A DNA stretch of 64,000 nucleotides from NCBI RefSeq assembly GCF_902459465.1, contig NC_047066.1, positions 5,678,377 through 5,742,376 on the forward strand, given 5' to 3'. The notes under the pieces were generated by a model that did not search any database, was not told the origin of the DNA, and was given only the letters and a program-made list of their open reading frames with translations. Positions 54,006 to 64,000 of this stretch are shown piece after piece (position 1 is the stretch's first letter; the number at the start of each line of letters is the position of its first letter). This DNA is from Asterias rubens (Eukaryota; Echinodermata; Asteroidea; Forcipulatida; Asteriidae). A program made the translations under genes and the position numbers.

Positions 54006-57000
54006 GTACAGGGACAAAAAGAACTACAGAAGTCTCCATTGGAAGTCATTTTTGAAAACGTGTAGGGTGAGGGCAGGATAATGATTTTAAAAGTGTATTG
54101 CTATCTGCAAGTAAATATTGTTTGTATGATATAGGACAATACTTTCAATAGAGGTGTTGTCGCCTGTTCTTTCCTCAGTAAAATAACATTTTATAAAATA
54201 AAGCTGGTGCCATAACAAAAATCATTCATGTACAAAAAAATGTGTAATCTAGAGAAACTTGCGTAAACATTGCAACGTAAACAATTTTGTTTTCGCTAAC
54301 AAAGGCAGAAACATTACTCTAGATGCTGTGATTAATCTGCTTGTTTATTCAATAAATATCTGTTTATAATTTTATCCAACCGTGAACTGTTAAATTGTTT
54401 ATTTTTGCATAAATAGCGAGTTATTTAATTTGACATCTATTTTAATTGAATATTTTAACAAAGTGGATTTACGTTACAAATACGTTAAAAATAAAATGTA
54501 AATACCCTTTCAACTGAAATGTGGTAATGTGGTTGTTCAGTAGACTATAGGTAGCCAAAAATATTTAACAGGTTATCATACTTTTCAACTTAAGGTAACA
54601 CCAAGGTCAAATTTCGTTGAACTGCTTACCAAAAAGTTCTGTGCCCAGGGCCCAATTGCATAGAGCTGCTAAGCACAAATATTTGCTTAGCATGGAATTT
54701 CTTCCTTGATAAAAACAGGATTACCAACCAAATTTCCATGTGATTTTCTGGATAAGCGAAAAAACAGTAACAGCTGAAAACCAGTAACAAGCAATATGCA
54801 ACAAATTGAAATTTGGCTGGTAATCCTGTTTTTATCAAGGAAACATTTTACACTAAGCAAATTTGTGTGCTTAGCAGCTCTATGAAATTGGGTCCTGTAA
54901 AGCTCTTACTTCTTTGGGCCGTAAGTGTAAGTGGCCATTCGGAAAAGTCAATTGTTTTGATTTTTAAGTATTAAATGGCTTCATTATATAATTTATAAAC
55001 TTAAAGGAATGTTACAGAATTGGTAAGAAACAAAAACTGTGAAGATCACAGATTTACATTAAAACTTACACGGTCTAATAAAGATGATAGTAGAAAACAT
55101 CCCTTGAAATATTTCCGTCTGAAATGTCATGTTTGGTGAGAAATAAATTATCTAATTACGCGTTTGGAGTTTATCGCTCAGTGAGCGATTAATTCATTTT
55201 TGTTTTGGCATCGATGCAATGCAAAATTTGTAATTGTTTTTTTCACTTTGCTCTCGTGACCCAGATGGCCGATCGATCTCAAACTTATACAGGTTTGTCA
55301 GTTTATGTATATGGTGGATCACATAATGTGCTAACACTGCCAGCAACTTTTTTTTGCTAGCAAAACCAATTCTGTAATGTTCCTTTAACAAGGCAATGCC
55401 TTGATCATATGGACATATTAATTGGTCACTAATTTTTTTCTTTCCCATTCCGAAAACTGTGTGGTCGTGCGATCTTTTTTTTCTGTTTTACAACTATTTT
55501 TGGAATGGACAGGTCACTAGCAACCGGTCGACGCATGAAAGAGTTAAACCCACCTTGCACTCTTTGGTAATTTGGCACTACATAAATCCAGTTCTTTTCA
55601 GAACTGAGAAGTCTCCCGAACCTCCGTTTATCTACTCCGCGGCAGTAGAATAAAGCAAGACAGTTCCCTAAGAACAACTCTACCTGGCAAGTAGATACAC
55701 ACATAGTGTTACCGCAAACCAAATATACATACATAAATTCAGTTAGTATTATTATAAAAATGAGGTAACTAGACGGCACATTTTTAGTACGTTTTTTTTT
55801 ACAAGTTTCTTGAGTAGCAGAAAGACCTTGACGATAAGGCTTTTTCTTGGCGGAGGGAGGGAGGGGGCGGGAGCCCCTCGTTAATTTACAGTTCTTTCTG
55901 CTTTGAACCCATTTGAAAACAAATACACAATTCATTTTTAATGTAACCTACTTTTCTTTACTAAGGCAATAACCACACACTAAGAGTATATGTGTACTTT
56001 CAATATCCATCTGAAATAAAATAAAAATGTAACAAAATATAAATTGACAATTCTTGCCACATGAAGTAATGTAGTGATCACTTGCAAAGTTTTGATTTCA
56101 GCTGTTTAATCAATAATCATCAATATTTTAAATATACACTTATTTTATTGAGTAACCATAAAGTTGGTGTCCCTGTCTTGTTTTCTCTCTCTTTTTCTTT
56201 TATTTTTAGCACGTCATTGTACCAGACAATATTCAAATCGAACACGCAAATGACTTATTGTAGGTATTATTAAGGCTTATTCCAGGCTTGATGTATTGAC
56301 CTCAGTGAGGGCACTGGTGGATGTTTCAATATTTTGTAGTCACAGGGCGGACGCCACTTATTATAGCCAATTATCCCACAACACTCTGCAGGCATTGACC
56401 ACATTTCCTGGCTCTACCCTCGGCACTAGTCTCTCCTTCATTTAGGAGACTGAAATAATCATGTATGGAATTTTTTTTAAAGGGACCATTCACTCCTGTT
56501 TAATCATCACAAATCGCACAGACATTGCCTGGTATTGTTAATTTCTTTAATCAAATTTTGTCAGTAAAAATATCAACAGAAAATTAAGTTTTGTGCTGAG
56601 AAATTTGGAGACTATGTTAACATACTACCTTGGATATGGAAAATTTTATATCCGGACATGACCTTTACTTTGACCTCTTTATGTGAGTAGCAGTAGGTCA
56701 AACCAAGGTCAAACCTTCCAGTCATTTAAAGCCGCTATGGTACAAGCCACTTGTGGCAACTCTGTCGTTGATTTCACCAAACTCTTCCTAACTTAGGATT
56801 AGTCTTTAAGGACTTAGGACAAGTTAAGTTCTGTATCCATAGATAATAGGACGCATTGAACCCATCCTAAGGTAGGACGAATTACTCGTCCCAACTCGAG
56901 ATAGGATTAATCCTAGCGTTTCGTGAAATCGGCTGCTGGTCTCTAAAGGGTTAAAAATATCCCTCATTCAGTGAGTCAACAGTCAAACCTTCAAACACAG

Positions 57001-57709
57001 ATGTGATCAAGCCAAACGAGTCATTTGTCAACCCAACCATTTATCACCAAACTCTTCCTAACTTAGAATTAATCTTAGGACTTAGGATGAGTTCAGTTCT
57101 ATATCCATAGACGTAGGACGCATTGAACCCATCCTAAGTTAGGACAAGTTACTCATCCTAGCGTTTCAGGAAATCAGCTGCAGGTCATTTCTTATTTTTT
57201 GATACATTTGAAAAGAGCATAATTTATGCTTTTTTACTGTTAAAAACCACATGTTGATACCAATTTTTGGTTTAGAAACACCAAGAGATGCGAGAGAATA
57301 AAACCGAGAAAAAGTGGTTTAGAGTCGAGTTGTTTATTGAATATACATGAGCACATAATTTTTCTTTCAATCATATTTTTCACCTTTTGTTATGTTATTC
57401 ACCAGGAAGAAAGTTGCCCATATAGAGTCACATATGTTTTGGCACTTTAGTTTACACAAAAATATTGTTGAAAATATCACCCTGTTGGCCTGTTTTGGCT
57501 TGTCCCTACTGATATTTCTGACAAACGACTCATTTAGCTTGATCGCATCACAGTCGCCCTACCCCCATATTTAAGCAAGCTTGTTTTGATGCTGCGTCCA
57601 ACCATGGCATAATAAGGGATAGATATAAGGCAGTAGTCATCAAATCAAAAGGCCCTCCATAAGTAGCAGCGCAACTCCTTCCCCCTGCTAATATTTAGTA
57701 TCAGCTGCT
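54006..57709. repeat. Intergenic region between PNLDC1 and TMEM120
   Basis: 54640-54893: inverted element, ATTGCATAGAGCTGCTAAGC / GCTTAGCAGCTCTATGAAAT, inner arms GATAAAAACAGGATTACCA / TGGTAATCCTGTTTTTATC. 55001-55388: TTAA-flanked MITE, TTAAAGGAATGTTACAGAAT / ATTCTGTAATGTTCCTTTAA. 56767-56935 and 57048-57182: two family D copies in the same orientation (ACCAAACTCTTCCTAACTTA). Otherwise nothing coding is seen. Confidence 0.7.
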
Positions 57710-60700
57710 TCAAAGTTTCTTGTTTCCTTTCTTCTGCTTGGCCTGGAACTTGGTGAGAACGACCTTTGAGGTTGTGGAGAAGTTTCCCAGAAACAGGACA
57801 AAGAAGATCATGGCGGAAGCTGGCACCTGTTCAAATAATAGAGAATTTTAATTTTATTTATTTATTTATTTATTTGTTTTAAATCTTCGGACATAATTCT
57901 TTGTTGGCAGGGGCCGTCCAGGGTAAGGCAAAAGTTTTAAAAACTGTCATCAAAGCGATGTGCCCTCCCAGACCCCTCCAACAAAAAAACATACATGTTT
58001 ATAAAAATACAGAAAATAAAAGTATGAATTTTAAAAATGTAGATAATAACATACACAAGTACAAAGCGCTACATTAAATTAAAATCATTAATTTAATTAG
58101 TACCAATCCAATTATGATGATGTATTACCTTTCTCTCTTATTAACTTGATTAATTTAAAGACACTGGACACTATTGGTAATTGTCAAAGACCAGTCTTCT
58201 CACTTGGTGTATCTCAACATATGCACAAAATAACAAACCTGTGAAAATTGGAACTCAATTGGTCATCTAAGTTGCGAGATAATAATGGAAGAAAAAACAC
58301 CCTTGTCACACAAAGTTGTGTGCTTTTAGATGCTTGATTTCGAGACCTCAAAATCTAATTCTGAGGTCTCGAAATCAAATTCGTTGAAAATTACTTCTCT
58401 CTAAAAAACTACATTACTTCAGAGGGAGCCGTTTCTCACAATGTTTTATACTATCAACAGCTCTCTATTGCTCATTACCAAGTTAGCTTTTATGCTAACA
58501 ATTATTTTGAGTAATTACCAATTTCAAATAGGATTTGAAACTTTGAATGAAGGAAGTATAACTAAGAAAAGGTTTGTGGTAATGCCTTGGGAGTATCTCT
58601 ATTTGAGTAGTACTGGTTCTGAACCACCGTTTTTTTTCAGAAGCAACACTACTAAAATAGAGATATTCACATGATGTTGCGGAAAACCTTTCTTTAATTT
58701 TTTAATTTTAATTGATTAATTGAGTCTTAGTTAGGAACCTGGTTGCTTGGCCGAGTGAATTCTTTCCGTGCCTTACTTATCCACTGCTTCATCCTTCGGA
58801 TGGGACGTAGAGCAATTGGTCCCATGTGTTGTGTAATGCATGTAAAAGAACCCAGTGCACTTTTTGAAAAGAGAAGGGGTTCGCCCCGATGTTTCTGGCT
58901 GTGGCTGCTGGATGCGCCGTAGCACCTTGTAAACCATTATAAGGTGCTACATAATTGGGTCTCATAACTTCAATAACCTATCTTTCTGAGAGTTTGTATA
59001 TACTAAGGGTCCTTACTAATTATCTCTCCTCTCTCCTTTCACTCCAGACATCTTCTTACTCTCTTCGCTCTTCTACTGGTAAATACCTTTCAGTTCACAA
59101 AACCCATAAACTTGCAGGTGATAGGGCATTTTCAATTGCTGCTCCCCGACTATGGAATTCTCTACCTACCCTTACCAGAAGCTCAAACAGTGTCCCAGCC
59201 TTCAAACGTGCTCTCAAAACCCACCTTTTTGCCTCTTCGTAGCTGGTCATCTTTATCTTTGTTCTGTCTTTTTCCCTCTTCTTTCCTTCTCAGCGCCTTG
59301 TATCCTTTGGCAATTTGGCGCTTTATAAATACTGTTTATTATTATTATTATTATCCTTGAGGACCTTGTTTGGTAGATACGTGCACTATATAATACTTCG
59401 GCATTATTATTATTATATTATGTTAAACAAGATTATACTCGAAATGAAACCGAATAGTTCAAAACTAAGAGAGAAGAATGATCTAATAATTGACTCACCA
59501 TCCATTCGTTTGCTTCTGGGTGGAAGGACAGTTGAAACAGGAAGATGGCGTTGTAAAATTGGAACAGCTGAAGACGAGGCAAAACAGGATTGGTTAACTT
59601 GAGTAACTGAAGGGGATCAGGTTGGCTCAGTGGTTTCTTTCCACTGTCTTTTACCTCTGTGGGCCCAGGTTCGAATCCCACCTCAGACTTGCATGTGGAT
59701 TGGGTTTAGTCTTCCAGCCCCTAACTGATTGTATGGGTTTCCCCTATTGGGGTTTCCTCCCACATCTAAAACTAAACATTTTTCCATTTTCTCCTTAATT
59801 CGTTCATCTGTTTTTGGTTCTTGCTCGATTTGATGTGTCATAAATAAATATAAAACAGAAAATATTGCTTTGAAAAAAATCAGACCTTTTCTGTCTGCTT
59901 GGGGGAGAGTGTAGCTGTTATTTACTTCAGATATGAAGCAATCCTGCTCGTTGATCTACTTCTCTACTGCTTTTTCCTATTTATTCTGTTATTGGCGCTA
60001 ATTGTACTGTTGGATATGAAATCAAAATAAATAAATAAATAAATAAATACTTACATATCCAATGAAAAGAAATGGTAAGAGGAAAGTGAGCCCTCGCCAC
60101 ATCCAAGCTTGAAAACCCTCTGAGAAAAATATCATAAAAAGAATCATTAGCCCAACTACTACAATCCAAATATTATTTGGTTTGGTCATGTTCTACAGAG
60201 GAACAATATCAATGTCACTGAGAAAAAGAAAAGAAGGATAGCTCTATAATATTCCAGTTCCTCTTGCTAAGTTCCTATTCCTAGACCACCAATCCTAGTT
60301 GCGTGACATTGCTGAGCGGTCAAGCACACAGCCGTCGATTTCACAAAACTCTTCCTAACTTAAGACTAATCTTAGGACTTAGGACGAGTCCCAACCCTGC
60401 ACTGTAGCATGCAGACCTTAAGATTAATCCTAAGTTAGGACATGTTACTCGTCCTGACTCGAGAAAATACGAGTCCTAACTCTTTGTGAACTCCACCACT
60501 GGACTCTGTATTTCTGATCAGCCGAGTGTGGGTTCGAGTTCTAGTTTTGACACTTGTGTCCATAAGCAGGACACTTACAACTAGTATTGCTTCCTTTTGG
60601 ATGGGCTGTACAGCCATAGGTCCCATGTATTGTGTTGTGTTAAAGAACCCAGCACAATTGTTGAGAAAAGGGGATTTGCCCTAGTGTTTTCTGGTATGGT

Positions 60701-63546
60701 TGGCAGCAGCACCTTGTAAAAGGGGATTTGCCCTAGTGTTTTCTGGTATGGTTGGCAGCAGCACCTTGTAACAGGGGATTTGCCCTAGTGTTTTCTGGTA
60801 TGGTTGGCAGCAGCACCTTGTAAAAGGGGATTTGCCCTAGTGTTTTCTGGTATGGTTGGCAGCAGCACCTTGTAAAAGGGGATTTGCCCTAGTGTTTTCT
60901 GGTATGGTTGGCAGCAGCACCTTGTAAAAGGGGATTTGCCCTAGTGTTTTCTGGTATGGTTGGCAGCAGCACCTTGTAAACGGTTACATGGTGCTGTGAA
61001 AATAATTGGATCTTATATTTCGACCACAGCTCCTCTCCTCATGCCTTGTAGAAAAAATAATGAGCTCTTTGAGACACCTTCGGATGTGATAAATCGCTAT
61101 GTGAGAAATGTGTACTGTTACTACAGAATCTTTGCAGACACAAATAGGCATATCATACCGCAAAAATGACAAACAACTTACAGTTTTCAACAAGACGCAA
61201 CACTTGGTGAATTAATGATGCTCAGCTTACCACGAGTGATTCATGTTTCCTTTAAATGAACACTGTGCATCGGACCCAAAGAGCGCCGCTAAGCATTAAC
61301 GATCCACCCTTACCTAACATACACTATACTCTGTACAATATGCTTACCTACTGTAATGTACATATCACTTTTCTCTCCCAATGCCCTAAGTCGATAGAGA
61401 CAACCACTCTGGTAATAATACTGCAGCACTTGAACACAATCTGAAAAACAGAAACAAAAATCCTATGATGTATTGCAGGCCTAATACTTCATTGAGGCAT
61501 GGCAATGAAGGCGATTGCCTCCATGCCCCCTGGTCATTGCCTTGGTGCCCATGAAATGTTCCAGTAGAAATGTACAATTTCATCATAGGAGGAAAAGGCA
61601 TTGGTGCCCTTGCCCTTTCAAAAACAATGCAAACAGGCCTGTATTGCACTGGTCCAAAACTTGCATAAGAGCAGCATTAGTTCACTATGCCACAACAGTG
61701 GCAATTTGAGGCACACACATGCCGATGTAGAGAGTAGAGCCATAGCTCAAAGTGCTTCAATGAGAGTGGTTAACTGGAGAAGGCACCAGCTGTGCTCAAT
61801 TGCGATGGAATTTAGGCTCTAGGCGCCCGAAAATAGTAGTGTGAAAAGGATTTGTGTGAAACCTTTTTCACACCTAAAATTACCACAAACTGCACGTTAA
61901 TTAATTGAACCGCAGTCACACAATCTTTTGCAATACTTTGGGCTAAACACCTACATATACACACAAGATATTCATGTTATGATCACTGCATACAATATAT
62001 TATAAGCTAACAAATTCTTTAACACTCTCCGTAAACTTTGATAAAGTAACTCCCAAACTTACTTAGATACAGAGAAAATGCCATGAAGCGATTCCTGAAC
62101 ATGTCATAGGACACTCCAGACGGCCATATCAGCAGAATGCCACACAGTACTACAGACAGATAGTGGTGTATCACCCACCAACCCTTTATCCTGAATAGCA
62201 GAGAGAAACAAAAACATATGTGACATGTTCCAACATTTGACTTCCTCTGTAGATTTGGCCAACAGTTCTTGTTGAGACCCCTGGCACATGCCGCCACAAG
62301 CAGGCCTTTAGCTACACAGGGGTCTATGGCCAAACAAAGATTGATTGTAATAAGAAGTGTCTTGTCTCAGCACCAGGGAGACACTGAAACCATGCCCCCT
62401 TTCTTTTGTAGAAAGTCGTGGCTGAGCGGTCTAGTTCACCTTGCCCAAGCTCTGGTGTTTTCAGCAGCAGAGTGTGGGTTTGAATCATGATCCTTGTGCC
62501 CTTGAGCAAGGCACTTCACCATAATTCCTTCGTAAAAAGTTGGGAAAGTAGTGCATTCTGCTCAACCAAACAGCCAAGCTCCTAGTGGCCGATACCCATG
62601 CCTACATCTTTCCGGACTGTGAAGGGGGTAACGTGCCCCTGGTGGCAGTTGACCCATATCAGTTATGAAGTGTAGCCAACACCTTGGAGTTGCCGTCTGT
62701 GGCCTCTTGTAAAAACATTTTTTTTTTTAATAAAGGTTCCCTGTATTAGTCTCCACTAACCTTGAGCCATTATGGCGGAGGATGCTTTCTCGTATGACCA
62801 GAGTGCAGTAATACCAGACTAGCAAGAAATGGAACTGAGCATCAAAAAGCCTATGGATAAATACACAAATTGAACAAGTAAATCAAAAAAATCACACTCA
62901 AACAAGAATGTATTTAAAAATACTAGTTCTCCCCAATCCTTTTCAACCCCATAATAAAAACCACCTCAACACCCCCCCCCCCAAAAAAAAAAAAATGGTT
63001 TCAAAAAGTGGTTGCGTTTTTTTATATAACAAATGAAAACCTAGAGCGAATATATCCATGCAGGAAGTATAATCCCTGACAGGAACACACAATCTTTAGA
63101 AGGGTTACTGATCAGATTCAAATTTTGAGCCATCAGGCACACCTTGAGTGTACCTGCTTGGTACCTGGCCAAGTTTTTGTCAATAAATTCTTACTGGACT
63201 ACTTTACAGTTTGGAAAACAACTAGGATTAATCCTATCTCGAGATAGGACGAGTAACTCATCCTAACTTAGGAATAATCTTAAGGTCTACGTGCTACAGT
63301 GCAGGGTTGGGACTCGTCCTAAGTCCTAAGATTAATCTTTAGTTAGGAAGAGTTTGGTGAAATCGACGGCAGAGGTCAGCGGTTCATATCCCGCTCAGGT
63401 AAATTTGTTTTTGTTTGACCCAAAATAAAGAGTTTGAGTTTGGTAATTACCTATAGTCTACGATGAATGTTGTAAAGAATGAGACGACCATCATGATGAT
63501 GCTCATGTAGAATTTGAAGCGTTCGTATTCTTCCTTGTAGTCAAAC
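57710..63546 (-). CDS. TMEM120: TMEM120 multi-pass membrane protein, 5'-partial
   Basis: Nuclear-envelope/ER six-helix protein; the mammalian A and B paralogues bind coenzyme A and act in fat-cell biology. Seven exons on the minus strand, phases continuous: 63451-63546, 62761-62850, 62063-62190, 61348-61440, 60055-60119, 59499-59567, 57710-57826 (TGA at 57712-57710). About 218 residues are visible. Diagnostic runs are [101 protein letters not shown] and [14 protein letters not shown]. It ends in a lysine-rich tail ([13 protein letters not shown]). The N-terminal coiled-coil exons lie beyond 64000. The last 11 bases (63990-64000) may be the end of the previous exon, since GTGAG follows and the phase fits. 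Paralogue A or B cannot be decided. Confidence 0.94.
58154..58960. repeat. MITE A and SINE body in TMEM120 intron
   Basis: MITE A spans 58154-58524 (TTTAAAGACACTGGACACTA to TTGAGTAATTACCAAT, right terminus lost). A SINE spans 58740-58960 (AAAGAACCCAGTGCACTTTT, GGGTTCGCCCCGATG, ACCTTGTAAACCATTATAAG). Confidence 0.75.
58970..59360 (+). pseudogene. LINE ORF2 C-terminal remnant
   Basis: A frame ending at a stop near 59242 reads [39 protein letters not shown] and [11 protein letters not shown], the usual end of a CR1/L2-like reverse transcriptase. It is followed by a short 3' UTR and TTATTATTATTATTA at 59338-59354. It is antisense to TMEM120. Confidence 0.8.
59605..59770 (+). repeat. tRNA-derived SINE with GGTTTCCTCCCACAT tail
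   Basis: Box A-like TTGGCTCAGTGGTTTC and box B CCAGGTTCGAATCCCACCTC are followed by a body ending TTGGGGTTTCCTCCCACATC. It lies just upstream (minus sense) of the TMEM120 exon 59499-59567. Confidence 0.65.
60333..60500. repeat. MITE family D copy
   Basis: ATTTCACAAAACTCTTCCTA start and GTCCTAACTCTTTGTGAACT end, with inverted halves CTTAGGACTTAGGACGAGTC and GTTACTCGTCCTGACTCG. In a TMEM120 intron. Confidence 0.75.
60510..60990. repeat. SINE with six-fold 52-bp internal tandem array
   Basis: A Ser/Leu-type SINE (GTGTGGGTTCGAGTTCTAGT, AAAGAACCCAGCACAA) in which a 52-bp segment is repeated. GGGGATTTGCCCTAGTGTTT starts at 60670, 60722, 60774, 60826, 60878 and 60930; each unit ends GCAGCAGCACCTTGTA. 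The units are almost identical, so the expansion is recent. Confidence 0.93.
61495..61650. repeat. Dispersed repeat GATTGCCTCCATGCCCC
   Basis: Matches 21320-21480: GGCGATTGCCTCCATGCCCC, CAGTAGAAATGTACAATTTC, GTGCCCTTGCCCTTTCAAAA. Present twice in the window, in a TMEM120 intron and after PIWIL1. Confidence 0.7.
62405..62740 (+). repeat. tRNA-derived SINE copy
   Basis: Head GTCGTGGCTGAGCGGTCTAG, box B-like GTGTGGGTTTGAATCATGAT, then CCTTGAGCAAGGCACTTCAC and a body with GATACCCATGCCTACATCTT shared with about 24655. Confidence 0.75.
63215..63430. repeat. MITE family D copy plus SINE tail
   Basis: Family D at 63221-63367 (ACTAGGATTAATCCTATCTC to GGAAGAGTTTGGTGAAATCG). It is followed by a SINE box B and tail (CAGCGGTTCATATCCCGCTC, TTTGTTTTTGTTTGACCC) at 63370-63425. 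Confidence 0.7.
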
Positions 63547-64000
63547 CTACAGATTAGGGAGAAATGGACATCATAGAAGGTGAGGTTGAACAGATACCAG
63601 GGTTCTCCACATGCACAAGCTAGTGCATCGGGTCGATAATGCACTAATTGCGTGCCATTATGCACAAATTTCGTACTGATTTGCAAACCTTTTTTTTAAA
63701 ACTATTTTCATAAAAAAATTCAAGATAATGTTCAACAATACACAATAGGGCAATTAAAACAAAGATGAACACCAAAAAGAAAACACTCTGAAGACTTTGT
63801 TCCAATTCAGCGTCTTTTGGCCAAACTTCAAAAGATTTGGGTATTAAATACTCCACAGTTTTGCCTATTTCATGCTAATTAAGTAAGTTTTGTGAATTTT
63901 ATTTCCAGACGCAAATAAATAACTTTTGTGATCAAATTATATTAATTTTCACTCTTTTGTCATACATTATCATACAAATTTTCTCTCACCCACATACTTG
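63547..64000. other. TMEM120 intron, right edge of window
   Basis: AT-rich. About 63770-63845 matches the repeat at 23684-23765 (GAAGACTTTGTTCCAATTCA). The last 11 bases may be exon sequence read on the minus strand (63990-64000, followed by GTGAGAG); not certain. Confidence 0.4.

Overview
This is a 64 kb window of an intron-rich, AT-rich metazoan nuclear genome. GT-AG splice sites with matching codon phases, animal gene families and dense decayed repeats all show this. The gene content, the Seawi-like Piwi and the character of the repeats suggest a marine invertebrate deuterostome, most likely an echinoderm. That assignment is inference from recognition, not from a search.

Layout. (1) Positions 1-20831, plus strand: the C-terminal ~720 codons of a PIWIL1/Seawi-type Argonaute in 16 exons; its N-terminal exons lie left of the window. 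A GC-rich DIRS-type tyrosine-recombinase retrotransposon (8511-12846) sits in one of its introns. After it inserted, a ~1.43 kb tandem duplication copied one Piwi exon together with the 5' part of the element. (2) 20832-25726: 3' UTR and repeats, including a 59-bp tandem array. (3) 25727-27204, plus: a two-exon rhodopsin-family GPCR. (4) 27205-30973: repeats, a CCCT tract and an unusual cluster of TGCATATGCAAT motifs. (5) 30974-53057, plus: a complete 20-exon, 534-aa PNLDC1, the PARN-like 3'-5' exonuclease that trims piRNA 3' ends. It carries all five DEDDh residues, a C-terminal membrane anchor and one GC-AG intron. (6) 53058-57709: repeats. (7) 57710-63546, minus: seven 3' exons of a TMEM120 membrane protein; its N-terminal exons lie right of the window.

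Biology. PIWI binds the precursor piRNA and PNLDC1 trims its 3' end, so two sequential enzymes of one pathway lie ~10 kb apart on the same strand with only a GPCR between them. The locus is also loaded with transposons: one DIRS element, LINE tails, several tRNA-derived SINE families and at least six families of hairpin-forming MITEs, most flanked by TTAA. The Piwi gene, a transposon silencer, now carries two copies of a 76-bp MID-domain exon. The copies can only be used alternatively, because including both shifts the frame to an early stop.
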